Assembly: GCF_004519295.1 (NCBI RefSeq)
Contig: NZ_SOZH01000006.1
Location: 62,001 to 126,000, forward strand
Direction: 5' to 3'
Source of the DNA: Cellulosimicrobium funkei
GTDB lineage: Bacteria > Actinomycetota > Actinomycetes > Actinomycetales > Cellulomonadaceae
DNA: 64,000 nucleotides
This document shows positions 1-8,900 of this stretch, piece after piece. The notes under the pieces are model-generated. The model was not told where the DNA came from. It searched no databases and saw nothing but the letters and a program-made list of their open reading frames with translations. A program made the translations under genes and the position numbers. Every line of letters starts with the position of its first letter. Positions within the stretch are counted from its first letter, which is position 1.

Positions 1-120
1 GGACAGCTCGCTCGACGGGTCGTGCTCGTACGGGTGGAGCGTGTGGGCGACCCCCTCGCGCTCGAGGAGGGCGACCGCGGGCGTGCCGGCGTGCGCGGAG
101 GACTTCGACTTCTTGGCCAC
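1..120 (-). CDS. ybaK: Cys-tRNA(Pro) deacylase YbaK/EbsC, N-terminal 40 codons only
   Basis: The gene runs off the left edge of the window, so only its N-terminus is visible. Translation begins at a GTG (118-120, minus strand) and reads VAKKSKSSAHAGTPAVALLE, then a typical HxLHPYEHDP segment. This is the usual opening of YbaK/EbsC family proteins, which hydrolyse mischarged Cys-tRNA(Pro) in the cytoplasm. A -10-like CACAAT lies 6 nt before the GTG, which suits a leaderless transcript. The family call comes from the N-terminal pattern alone because the catalytic part is outside the window. Confidence 0.8.
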   Translation of the reverse strand, partial: MAKKSKSSAHAGTPAVALLEREGVAHTLHPYEHDPSSELS

Positions 121-162
121 GGCCCGATTGTGCCGCAGCGCGCGGGGGAGCGCCCGCACGGG

Positions 163-1347
163 TCATCGGGGGGCGCGGGCCGTCGTGGGGCCGGCCGCGC
201 GACGCAGGATGGCCGCCGTCACCAGGGCGAGCGCGGTCGCCGCCACGGCGACCCACACCGGCCCACGGTCGCCGAGCCGGGTGGCGATGGTCGCTGCGGC
301 GACGGCCGGCCCCACGGCCGCGCCGACGTTGAGCGCCGCCGTGGCGAAGGAGCCGCCCAGGGTCGGTGCGCCCGACGCCGCGCGGAGCACCTGCGCGATC
401 AACGTGCTGCCGACCGCGAAGCCCAGGACGCCCTGCACCAGCACGAGGCAGAGCAGCACCACCGGAACGGCGGCGAAGGCGGCCAGGGCGACCCAGCCGC
501 CCAGCAGCAGGACGCCGCCCACGGCGACCACGACCCCGGGGATGCGGTCGGACGTCCGGCCCGCGACGGTGACGCCGAGGAAGGAGCCGACCCCGAAGAG
601 CACGAGCGCGACGGGCACCCACCACCAGCTCAGCCCGGCGACGTCGGTCACCAGCGGTGCGAGGAACGTGAGCGTCGCGAAGGTGCCGGTGTTGACCAGC
701 GCGGCGGACACCATCGTGAGGCCGAGCGGGGGCGAGACGAGCTGTGCCAGCTCTGTCCGCAGCGACGGTGCGTCGACGGACGGCAGGGCCGCACGCTCGG
801 GCCCGCGCGCGGGGAGGCCGCGCGCGATCCCGAGCGCGGCGGGCAGGCAGAGGACCGCGACGGCCCAGAAGGTCGACTCCCAGCCCCACGCGGCGCCGAG
901 GAGAGCCCCGGCCGGGACGCCCGCGACCATCGCGACGGTGGTGCCCGACAGCAGCACGGCGACGGCGCGCCCCGTGCGGTCCGCGGGCACGAGCGTCGCC
1001 GCCGTGCCGAGCGCGACGGCGAGGAACCCCGCGTTGGCGAAGGCTGCCACCACCCGGACCGCGACGAGCGCCGCGAAGCTCGGGGTGACCGCGCCGACGA
1101 CGTGGGCGAGGGCGAACAGCGCGACGCAGCCGAGCAGCGTCGCCCGCACCGGCAGGCGGCGGGCCGAAGCCGCCATGACCGGCGCGCCGACGACCATGCC
1201 GACGGCGAAGGCCGACGTCAGCAGGCCCGCCGTCCCCACCGGGACGTCGAGACGGGCGGCGATGTCCGGCACCAGGCCGGCGAGCATGAACTCCGAGGTG
1301 CCCATGGCGAAGACCGCCAGGGCGAGCAGGTACAGGGCACGAGGCAT
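163..1347 (-). CDS. cmx: Cmx/CmlR-type chloramphenicol efflux MFS transporter
   Basis: A 394-residue, 12-helix major facilitator of the drug:proton antiporter (DHA1) type. It opens MPRALYLLALAVFAMGTSEF and has VAFANAGFLAVALGTAATLVP and the motif-C-like AGVPAGALLG, all closely matching the actinobacterial Cmx/CmrA chloramphenicol exporters. It should pump chloramphenicol out across the plasma membrane. A GGAG Shine-Dalgarno (1354-1357) lies 6 nt before the ATG. Upstream is a 21-codon leader ORF whose codons 8-10 are complementary to this Shine-Dalgarno region, so translation is probably attenuated until a ribosome stalls in the leader. Family assignment is strong. The substrate is inferred from similarity, and related members export other drugs. 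Confidence 0.9.
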   Translation of the reverse strand: MPRALYLLALAVFAMGTSEFMLAGLVPDIAARLDVPVGTAGLLTSAFAVGMVVGAPVMAASARRLPVRATLLGCVALFALAHVVGAVTPSFAALVAVRVVAAFANAGFLAVALGTAATLVPADRTGRAVAVLLSGTTVAMVAGVPAGALLGAAWGWESTFWAVAVLCLPAALGIARGLPARGPERAALPSVDAPSLRTELAQLVSPPLGLTMVSAALVNTGTFATLTFLAPLVTDVAGLSWWWVPVALVLFGVGSFLGVTVAGRTSDRIPGVVVAVGGVLLLGGWVALAAFAAVPVVLLCLVLVQGVLGFAVGSTLIAQVLRAASGAPTLGGSFATAALNVGAAVGPAVAAATIATRLGDRGPVWVAVAATALALVTAAILRRAAGPTTARAPR

Positions 1348-1470
1348 CGAGGGCTCCGGGGTGCGAGAGGACGAGCAGGAGGTGTCTCGTCACACCACGG
1401 TCAGCGCCCGGAGGGCGGCGTCCGGCACGGCACCCGCACGGAGCGGGGGCGGAGGGCAGCGCTGAGAGGC

Positions 1471-1536
1471 TCAGCGGTCCTGGGGGCTGACGGTGTGACC
1501 GAAAGCCCCCGGAGTGGATGCCTCAGGGCTCGACAT
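1471..1536 (-). CDS. 21-codon leader peptide of the cmx attenuator
   Basis: A short ORF too small for automatic calling. It starts at ATG 1534-1536, begins MSSPEASTPG and ends SPQDR before a TGA at 1471-1473. A -10-like TAGGGT lies 7 nt upstream (1544-1549), so it is probably translated from a leaderless mRNA. Codons 8-10 contain CTCCGGGG (1507-1514), the exact complement of CCCCGGAG (1354-1361), which includes the cmx Shine-Dalgarno. A hairpin (1482-1510) uses part of the same bases, so the two pairings exclude each other. The arrangement is what chloramphenicol-inducible translational attenuators look like. Expression of the peptide itself is inferred. Confidence 0.65.
   Translation of the reverse strand: MSSPEASTPGAFGHTVSPQDR
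1482..1510 (-). promoter_or_regulatory. Attenuator hairpin within the cmx leader
   Basis: Perfect 7-bp outer arms (GGGGGCT/AGCCCCC) enclose a 4-bp inner stem (CGGT/ACCG). The hairpin shares bases 1507-1510 with the segment able to sequester the cmx Shine-Dalgarno. A second small palindrome (GCTGAGAGGCTCAGC, 1461-1475) overlaps the leader stop codon. Confidence 0.6.
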
Positions 1537-1543
1537 GGGCCAC

Positions 1544-1549
1544 ACCCTA
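1544..1549 (-). promoter_or_regulatory. -10 hexamer TAGGGT of the cmx leader transcript
   Basis: TAGGGT on the minus strand lies 7 nt before the leader ATG, the spacing expected for a leaderless transcript. No convincing -35 was seen. Confidence 0.5.
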
Positions 1550-1599
1550 CCCAAGTCGCCGCGCGGGCGCCGGGAGCCCCGACAGTCCCGGGCCTTCGG

Positions 1600-2325
1600 C
1601 TAGACGTTCACGTCGAGCAGCGAGCCGATCGCGTACGTGACGCCCATCGCGACCGCGCCGCCGACGACGGTCCTCACCGTCGCGCGGCGCGTGGGCGCGT
1701 CGCCGAGGCGTGCCGACCCCCAGCCGGTGAGGACGAGCGCGAGCACGACGGCGACGAAGGTGAGCGGGATACGGATGGCCGCCGGGGCCAGGAGGATCGC
1801 CGCGAGCGGCAGCAGGCCACCGACGGTGAACGACACGATCGACGCGACCGCGGCCTCCCACGGGCTCGTGAGCTCGTCGGGGTCGATGTGCAGCTCCGCG
1901 TCGGCGTGCGCGGCGAGCGGGTCGCGCTCGGTGAGCTGGACCGCGACCTGGCGTGCGAGGTCGGGCGTCAGGCCCTTCGCCTCGTAGATGCCGGCGAGCT
2001 CGTCGAGCTCCGCGTCCGGCATCTCCGCGAGCTCGCGGCGCTCGGTCGCCAGCAGCGCCTTCTCGGTGTCGCGCTGCGTGCTCACCGAGACGTACTCGCC
2101 CGCGGCCATGGACAGCGCGCCCGCGAGCAGCGCCGCGCCGCCCGCCGTCGCGATGACGGGGATCGACGTGCTCGTCGCCGCGACGCCCACGACGACGCCT
2201 GCCGTCGAGACGATGCCGTCGTTCGCGCCGAGCACCCCCGCCCGGAGCCGGTTGAGCCGTGAGCCCGTGCTCTCCGGGTGGTGGGGCTCGCCGGGGTGCC
2301 GACCGGTGCGCGGTGCGTCGCTCAT
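1600..2325 (-). CDS. VIT1/CCC1-family iron/manganese transporter
   Basis: A 241-residue membrane protein of the vacuolar iron transporter family. It has an N-terminal tail, a first helix containing GANDGIVSTAGVVVGVAA (about 33-50), a second helix with LLAGALSMAAGEYVSVSTQR (about 66-85), a charged cytosolic helical segment rich in Glu and Asp (about 88-155, the usual metal-binding region), then three more helices to the C-terminus. The ANDGI and MAAGEY signatures are diagnostic for the family, which moves Fe(II) or Mn(II) out of the cytosol by proton antiport. A TACGGT hexamer 6 nt before the ATG suggests a leaderless transcript. The exact metal cannot be told from sequence. Confidence 0.88.
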   Translation of the reverse strand: MSDAPRTGRHPGEPHHPESTGSRLNRLRAGVLGANDGIVSTAGVVVGVAATSTSIPVIATAGGAALLAGALSMAAGEYVSVSTQRDTEKALLATERRELAEMPDAELDELAGIYEAKGLTPDLARQVAVQLTERDPLAAHADAELHIDPDELTSPWEAAVASIVSFTVGGLLPLAAILLAPAAIRIPLTFVAVVLALVLTGWGSARLGDAPTRRATVRTVVGGAVAMGVTYAIGSLLDVNV

Positions 2326-2414
2326 GAGTTCACCGTAGGACGCGACCAGCGCGGCGCGACCTGGGGCGCGAGACCGTCGACCGCGACCGCCGCGCGTCCT
2401 CTACCCTGCTCCGC

Positions 2415-2840
2415 GTGACGCAGGGGAACTCCACGGACGACCGGTCGACGACGCGCGCGGAGCGCTACGAGCACGGGCGGGCGGTGTTCGGCGCGGTCAA
2501 CGAGGCGGCGCCCGCCGCCATCGCCGAGGCGCTCGCGGACGTCTCGCCCGAGCTCGAGCACCAGATCTCGGCGTGGGCGTACGGCGAGATGTACGCGCGG
2601 CCGCACCTCGTACCGCGGGACCGCCAGCTCGTCACGCTCGGGATGCTCGCCGCGCTCGGGGGCTGCGAGGCGCAGCTCGACATCCACGTCGTCACCGCGC
2701 TGGAGGTCGGGCTGACGCCGCGCGAGATCGTCGAGGCGCTCCTGCAGTCCGCGGTGTACTGCGGGTTCCCGCGCGCGCTCAACGCGACCGCGGTCGCGAA
2801 GGACGTCTTCGCGCGGCGCGGGCTCCTGCCGGTCGAGTGA
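2415..2840 (+). CDS. Carboxymuconolactone decarboxylase (PcaC-like) family protein
   Basis: A 141-residue all-helical protein of the CMD/AhpD superfamily. The segment RDRQLVTLGMLAALGGCEAQ, then LDIHV, GLTPREIVEALLQSAVYCGFP, matches PcaC-type 4-carboxymuconolactone decarboxylases more closely than AhpD, since the CxxC of AhpD is absent. The GTG start at 2415 is preceded at 7 nt by TACCCT, a leaderless pattern. No other protocatechuate-pathway gene lies nearby, so a role in aromatic degradation is not supported by context and the protein may act on another lactone or as a redox protein. Family assignment is firm and function is open. Confidence 0.85.
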   Translation: MTQGNSTDDRSTTRAERYEHGRAVFGAVNEAAPAAIAEALADVSPELEHQISAWAYGEMYARPHLVPRDRQLVTLGMLAALGGCEAQLDIHVVTALEVGLTPREIVEALLQSAVYCGFPRALNATAVAKDVFARRGLLPVE

Positions 2841-2867
2841 GGGCGGCGGGGCGCGGTCTCGCCCGGC

Positions 2868-5603
2868 CTACAGCGGCCCGACGGCGAGCACCGTCACCAC
2901 GGGCTCGCCCGCCTCGTCGCTCGCCGCGAGGTCGACGCTCGCCGTGATCGCCCAGTCGTGGTCGCCCGCCGGGTCGTCGAGCACCTGCCGCACGAGCCAC
3001 GTGCCCGCGGGCACGACGCCGCCGGGGGCGTGCTCCGCCGTCGGGCCCTCGTGGCCCGCGGGCAGCTCGGCGCCCGCCTCGACGACGCGGAACAGCGCCG
3101 CGGAGCGGGCCCCGGGCCCGATGCCGATCGCGTCGTCGCCCTGGTCCTCGAAGAGCGGGTCGAGCGCGTCGCCCCACGCGTCCGCGTCCCAGCCCGCGCC
3201 GCCGTCGAGCGCGCCGAGCGCGCGGTAGTCCTCACGCGCGGCGAGCTCCACGCGCTTGAACAGCGCGTTGCGCACGAGGCGGCGGAACGCGCGCGGGTTG
3301 CCTGTGACGGGACGCGACGGCGCCTCGGCCCCCGCCCCGGAGAGCGGGCCGTCGCCCACCTCGGTGTCCGCGTCGTCGTCGACCGGGTGCGCCAGGCGCT
3401 CCCACTCGTCGAGGAGCGACGAGTCGACGCCGCGCACCAGCTCGCCGAGCCACTCGACGATCTCCTGCACCTCCTCGGTGCGGTGCTCCTCGGGGACGAC
3501 CTGGCGCAGCGCGCGGTAGGCGTCCGCGAGGTAGCGCAGCACCACGCCCTCCGTGCGCTCGAGCCCGTAGACGGACACGAACTCCGCGAACGTCATGGCG
3601 CGCTCGACCATGTCGCGGACCACGGACTTGGGGGAGAGCTCGGCGTCCGCGACCCACGGGTTGGACCGCTTGTACATCGCGAACGCGGGCGCGAGCAGCT
3701 CCTCGAGCGGCTTGGGCCACGTGATCTCCTCGAGCAGCGCCATGCGCTCCTCGTACTCGTACCCCTCGGCCTTCATCGCGGCGACGGCCTCGCCCTTGGC
3801 GGCGTTCTGCTGGGCGTAGAGGACCTGGCGCGGGTCGTCGAGCGTCGCCTCGATGACGGAGACGACGTCGAGCGCGTGGGTCGCGCCCTCGACGTCGAGC
3901 AGGTCCAGGGCCGCGAGCGCGAACGGCGACAGCGGCTGGTTGAGCGCGAACTCGCGCGGCAGGTCGCCGACGAGGCGCACGCTCGGGCGGTAGCCCGCAG
4001 GGCGCGACGGGTCGGGGACGCGCACGCGCTCGACGATCCCCGCGACGCGCAGCGAGCGGTAGATGCGGAACGTCTGGCGCACGTGCTCGCGGCGCTGCGA
4101 CTCGGTGTCGTGGTTCGCGAGGAGAAGGTGGCGCATGGCCTCGACCGGGTCGCGGCGCGGGTCGCTCGCGTCGGCCTGGCCGCCGCGACCGTGCTGCGCG
4201 GTGCGCGCGAGGACGTTGAGCACCATGGCGTGCGTGACGGTGAAGTGGCTCGTCAGCGGCTCGGGCTCGGCGTCGCGCAGGCGCTCGAACGTCGCGTCGG
4301 TCCAGTTGACCGAGCCCTGCGGCGCCTTCTTGCGGACGATCTTCTTGAGCTTCTTCGGGTCGTCGCCCGCCTTGGCGAGCATCTTGCGGTTCTCGATGAC
4401 GTGCTCGGGCGCCATGACGAGCACCTCGCCCACGGTGTCGTACCCGGCGCGGCCTGCGCGCCCCGCGATCTGGTGGAACTCGCGTGCCGTGAGGTGGCGC
4501 ATGCGCTCGCCGTCGAACTTCACGAGGCTCGTGAGCAGCACGGTGCGGATCGGTACGTTGATGCCGACGCCGAGCGTGTCCGTGCCGCACACCACCTTGA
4601 GCAGACCTGCCTGCGTGAGGCGCTCGACGACGCGCCGGTACTTGGGCAGCATGCCCGCGTGGTGCACGCCGACGCCGTGGCGCAGGAACTTGCTGAGCGT
4701 CTTGCCGAACCCGGTGCCGAAGCGGAAGTCGCCGAGCTCGGCGGCGATCGCCTCCTTCTCGGACTTCGTCGCGACGTTCATCGACAGCAGGGACTGCGCG
4801 CGCTCGACCGCGTCCTTCTGCGTGAAGTGCACGACGTACACGGGCGCGCGGCGCGTGCTGACGAGCTCCTCGATGACCTCGGTGAGCGGCTCGACGACGT
4901 AGCTGAAGTGCAGGGGGACCGGCCGCTGCGCGGTGGTCACCTCGGCGACGGGCCGGCCGGTGCGCTCCTCGAGCTCCTCGACGAACCGGGTCGTGTCGCC
5001 GAGCGTCGCGGACATGAGCAGGAACTGGGTGTTCGGCAGCTCGAGCAGCGGCACCTGCCACGCCCAGCCGCGCTGCGGGTCGGCGTAGAAGTGGAACTCG
5101 TCCATGACGACCTGCGAGATCGCGTCCTCGTCGTCCGCACCGGCGTTCTCGCCGCCGCGGCGCAGCGCGATGTTCGCGAGGATCTCGGCCGTGCAGCAGA
5201 TGATCGGCGCGTCGGGGTTCACGGCGGAGTCGCCCGTCGTCATGCCCACGTTCTTGGAGCCGAACGCCGCGACGAGCGCGAAGAACTTCTCGCTGACGAG
5301 CGCCTTGAGCGGCGCGGTGTAGTAGGTGCGACCGCCGCGGCCCGAGCGGTGCGCGGCGAGCGCCGCGAACTGGGCGCCCATCGCGACGAGCGACTTCCCC
5401 GACCCGGTGGGCGTCGAGAGGATGACGTGCGAGCCGGTGACCAGCTCGATGAGCGCCTCGCTCTGGTGGGGGTAGAGCTCGAGACCCTGCTCCGTCGCCC
5501 ACGTGGTGAACCCCTCGTAGAGCGCGTCCGGGTCGGGGGCCTTGCCCGTCGGGGCGGGCACGTGCGCGAGGAGAGCCGGGGTGCGGCCGGTCGTGGTGGT
5601 CAC
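2868..5603 (-). CDS. DEAD/DEAH-box helicase with C-terminal DUF3516
   Basis: A 911-residue superfamily 2 helicase. Visible motifs are Walker A TPTGSGKS (about 64-71), TAPLKALVSEK (Ia), the Walker B variant DEFH (168-171) in place of DEVH, SAT (about 198-200), GVGINVPIRTVLLTSLVKFDG and the motif VI segment QIAGRAGRAGYD. The rest, from about residue 400, is the actinobacterial DUF3516 region of unknown function. Relatives include Ski2/Mtr4-like RNA helicases such as HelY, so an RNA-processing or ribosome-associated role is likely but unproven. GTG start. It converges with the PcaC-like gene and has no operon partner. Confidence 0.9.
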   Translation of the reverse strand: MTTTTGRTPALLAHVPAPTGKAPDPDALYEGFTTWATEQGLELYPHQSEALIELVTGSHVILSTPTGSGKSLVAMGAQFAALAAHRSGRGGRTYYTAPLKALVSEKFFALVAAFGSKNVGMTTGDSAVNPDAPIICCTAEILANIALRRGGENAGADDEDAISQVVMDEFHFYADPQRGWAWQVPLLELPNTQFLLMSATLGDTTRFVEELEERTGRPVAEVTTAQRPVPLHFSYVVEPLTEVIEELVSTRRAPVYVVHFTQKDAVERAQSLLSMNVATKSEKEAIAAELGDFRFGTGFGKTLSKFLRHGVGVHHAGMLPKYRRVVERLTQAGLLKVVCGTDTLGVGINVPIRTVLLTSLVKFDGERMRHLTAREFHQIAGRAGRAGYDTVGEVLVMAPEHVIENRKMLAKAGDDPKKLKKIVRKKAPQGSVNWTDATFERLRDAEPEPLTSHFTVTHAMVLNVLARTAQHGRGGQADASDPRRDPVEAMRHLLLANHDTESQRREHVRQTFRIYRSLRVAGIVERVRVPDPSRPAGYRPSVRLVGDLPREFALNQPLSPFALAALDLLDVEGATHALDVVSVIEATLDDPRQVLYAQQNAAKGEAVAAMKAEGYEYEERMALLEEITWPKPLEELLAPAFAMYKRSNPWVADAELSPKSVVRDMVERAMTFAEFVSVYGLERTEGVVLRYLADAYRALRQVVPEEHRTEEVQEIVEWLGELVRGVDSSLLDEWERLAHPVDDDADTEVGDGPLSGAGAEAPSRPVTGNPRAFRRLVRNALFKRVELAAREDYRALGALDGGAGWDADAWGDALDPLFEDQGDDAIGIGPGARSAALFRVVEAGAELPAGHEGPTAEHAPGGVVPAGTWLVRQVLDDPAGDHDWAITASVDLAASDEAGEPVVTVLAVGPL

Positions 5604-5940
5604 GGCACGAGTCTGTCAGGTGTCGCGGAGGCGGGTCGCCGGACGGGCGCTGCGGGCGACCCGGGGGTCCGAGAAGGGGGTTGATAGCGCTGTCAACGTG
5701 TGCGAGGGTAGCCCCGGACGTGCACGGGACGCGCGTCCAGCCTCCGCGTCACCGACGACCACCGAGCCCACGCCGCCGTGGGACGGAGGGAGCACCCCGT
5801 GCGGCCACCCGCAGACCACCCGCTCGTCACCTGCCCCTGACAGGGTGGTGCGGGCCCGCCCCGGCCCCCCGCGCCATCCCACCCCCTGACCGACCCTGCC
5901 GCCCCGGCGCCCCCGCCGGCGGCCCCTGCCCGAGGACACC
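5604..5940 (+). other. 337-bp intergenic control region ahead of the GH92 gene
   Basis: No gene is seen here. The region carries the LacI-type operator at 5680-5697 and, just before 5941, a GAGGACACC ribosome binding site. The remainder is C-rich and without clear structure. A weak -35-like TTGATA overlaps the operator, but I could not find a convincing -10 at standard spacing. Confidence 0.5.
5680..5697. promoter_or_regulatory. LacI-family operator-like palindrome
   Basis: GTTGATAGCGCTGTCAAC is an 18-bp inverted repeat with a central AGCGCT and one mismatched pair. This is the classic form of sites bound by LacI-family sugar-responsive repressors. It lies 243 bp upstream of the GH92 start. 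No LacI-family gene is in the window, so the regulator would be encoded elsewhere. Confidence 0.65.
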
Positions 5941-8900
5941 ATGGCCCCCAGCCTGCCGACCCCCCGATCCCTGCACCCCAGACCGTCGACCCCCGGGACC
6001 GCGACCCCGGACCGCCCGCGCCGGCCCGCCCCGCGGCTGGTCGCGGGCGCGCTCGCCGTGGCGCTCGCCGTCGTCGGCCTCGCGCCCGCGACCGCCGCGA
6101 GCGCCGCCCCCGAGCCGCCGTCGGCCGACTACGCGTCCCTGGTCGACGTCTTCGTCGGCACCGAGGGTGACTACGGCAACGACATGCCGGCCGCGCAGGC
6201 GCCGAACGGCCTCGCGAAGGTCAACCCGCGCACGGCCCCGGGCCGCAACAACACCGGGTACGACTACGCGCAGTCGAAGATCTCGGGCTTCACGCACACC
6301 AACCTCGACGGGGTCGGGGGCTCCGGCGGCGGCGGTGACCTCCTCGTGGTCCCGACGTCCGGGTCGTACACGGCGCGCCCCGGCACGGGCACGTACGCGC
6401 ACCCGTTCTCGCACGACGACGAGGACGCGGGCCCCGGCTTCTACTCCGTCGGGCTCGGCAACGTCGCGGGGAAGGACGGCGCGATCACCGGCGCGCCGGG
6501 CACGATCGAGGCCGAGGTCGCGGCGACCACGCGCTCGGGCGTGCACCGCTACGCGTTCCCCGCGGGCTCGACGCCGAGCCTCGTCGTGGACCTCGAGACG
6601 AACAACACGAGCCGCCGGTCGTCGTCGGTGCAGGTCGAGACGCGCGCGGACGGCACCGTGGAGCTGTACGGACAGGTCACGGGGTACTTCTACAACGCGG
6701 CCTACACGCTGTACTACACCGCGCGCACGCTGCAGCCTGCGACCGTGCAGACGTGGGGCGACGACGACAGGCTCGTCGACGCGACGTCCCAGGACGGCGT
6801 CGACACCGGCGCGATCCTCACGTTCGACCCGGCCGACGCCGAGGAGATCGGGCTTCAGGTCACACTGTCGCCGGTGAGCGTCGAGCAGGCTCGGATCGAT
6901 CAGCAGGTCGAACTCGGCGACCTGTCGTTCGACGCGATCCGCGACCGCACGCGCGCGGAGTGGAACGCGACGCTCGGGCGGGTCGCGATCGACGCGTCGA
7001 CGGCGACGGACCCGACGGGCGAGCTCCAGCAGCTCTTCTACACGCACCTCTACCGCATGTTCGCCATGCCGATGAACGCGACGAGCACCTCGGGCACGTA
7101 TCGCGGCGTCGACGGCGCGGTGCACGCCGCGCAGGGCTTCACGTACTACGACTCGTGGGCCACGTGGGACGACTTCCGCAAGTTCTCCGTCATCGCGTAC
7201 ATCGACCCGGCGCTGTACCGGGACATGGTGCAGTCGCTGGTCTACCTGTTCGCGGACGCCGAGGCGACGGGGACCGGCGGCGGGCTCGGCGGGTTCGTGC
7301 ACTCCGTCCCGACGGTGCGCTGGGAGCGGTCGTCGGTCGTGGTCGCGGACGCGATCGCCAAGGGCTTCGACGGGTTCGACCGCCTCGACGAGGCGTACCC
7401 GGCGCTGCAGCGCCTCGTGGGGCAGTACAGCGCGGACGAGCTCCGGCGTGGCTACGTGGCGGGCAACCCCGGGGCGTCCGTGCAGCGCGGCTACGACCAG
7501 TACGGCCTGTCCGTGATCGCGGACGAGCTCGGGCTGACCGACGAGGCCCAGACGCTGCGCGAGCAGGCGTCGTGGCCGATCGAGAAGCTCACCAAGCCGG
7601 GCGCGTGGACCGCGGCCGACGGCACGCAGGTCGGCCTCCTCACCCCGCGCGCCGCCGACGGGTCGTGGCAGAGCGCCGACTACGCGAAGTTCGAGGCCGC
7701 GAGCCTCTACCAGGGCACGCTCTGGCAGTACCACTGGTACGACGCGTACGACATGGACGCGCTCGTCGAGGCGATGGGCGGCCCCGAGGCGGCGCGCCTC
7801 GCCATGCGACACATGTTCGGTGAGCACGCGCCGGACGACGGCACGGCCATGCTCCACTCGAACGCGAACGAGATCGACCTCCAGGCGCCGTACCTGTTCA
7901 ACTACACGGGCGAGCCGAGCCTCACGCAGAAGTGGGCGCGCGCGATCTACACGAAGGAGACCTGGAACCGGTACATCGCGACGGGCTCCTCGAGCGCCGT
8001 CCCGAGCGGAGGCGGCGAGTTCACGCCGCCCGTGAAGACGAAGGTCTACCGGCTCGACCCACGCGGGATGCTCCCCACGATGGACAACGACGCGGGCACG
8101 ATGTCGACGATGTTCGTCGCCGCGGCCGTCGGCCTGTTCCCGGTGACCGCGGGCTCGTCCCAGTTCCAGGTCGGGTCGCCGTTCTTCGACTCGACGACCA
8201 TCACGTACGACGACGGCAGCGCCTTCACGGTCACGGCCGACGGCGTCTCGGAGGACGCGTTCTACGTCCAGTCCGCGACGCTCGACGGCGCGACGTTCGG
8301 CAACACGTGGGTCGACTACGCGACCGTGGTCGGGGGCGCGGACCTCGCGTTCCGCATGGGCGAGCAGCCGAGCGACTGGGGCACGGACACCGCGCCCGCG
8401 TTCTCGATGAGCACCGCGACCGACGAGCCGGCCGAGGGACCGCGCGTCAGCGCCGACCCGACCACCGTGCAGACCCGCGACGGCGGCGCGCTCGACGCGA
8501 CCGTGACGCTCACGCTCGACGGCGCCCGCCTCGCCGCGCCCGCCGGCACGGACCTCGTCACGAGCGGGACGGCGAGCGTCGTCGGGCTGCCCGACGGCGT
8601 CACGGCGGCGGTGACGGTCGCGTCACCGACCGCGCTGACCGTCTCCCTGACGGGGACGGCGTCCGCCGACGCGCGCTTCTTCGTGCACCTGCGCGACGCC
8701 GCGCTCGCCGACGGCGTCGCCGCGGCGTCGCTCCAGGGACAGGGCATCTCGGTGCGCTCGCCCCTGCGGTTGTCCGTGGCGTCCGCCGAGCGCGACGCGC
8801 TCGCCGCGCTCGTCGACGACGCCGTGCTCGTGCGGCACGGGAACTACTCCTCGGTGACGTTCGACCGGTTCTCCACCGCGCTGACGACGGCGCAGGAGGC

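Noticed and set aside
2958-5684. A 908-codon plus-strand open frame
   Set aside because: It lies antisense to the DUF3516 helicase, which has all the expected motifs. The shadow translation has no recognisable domain.
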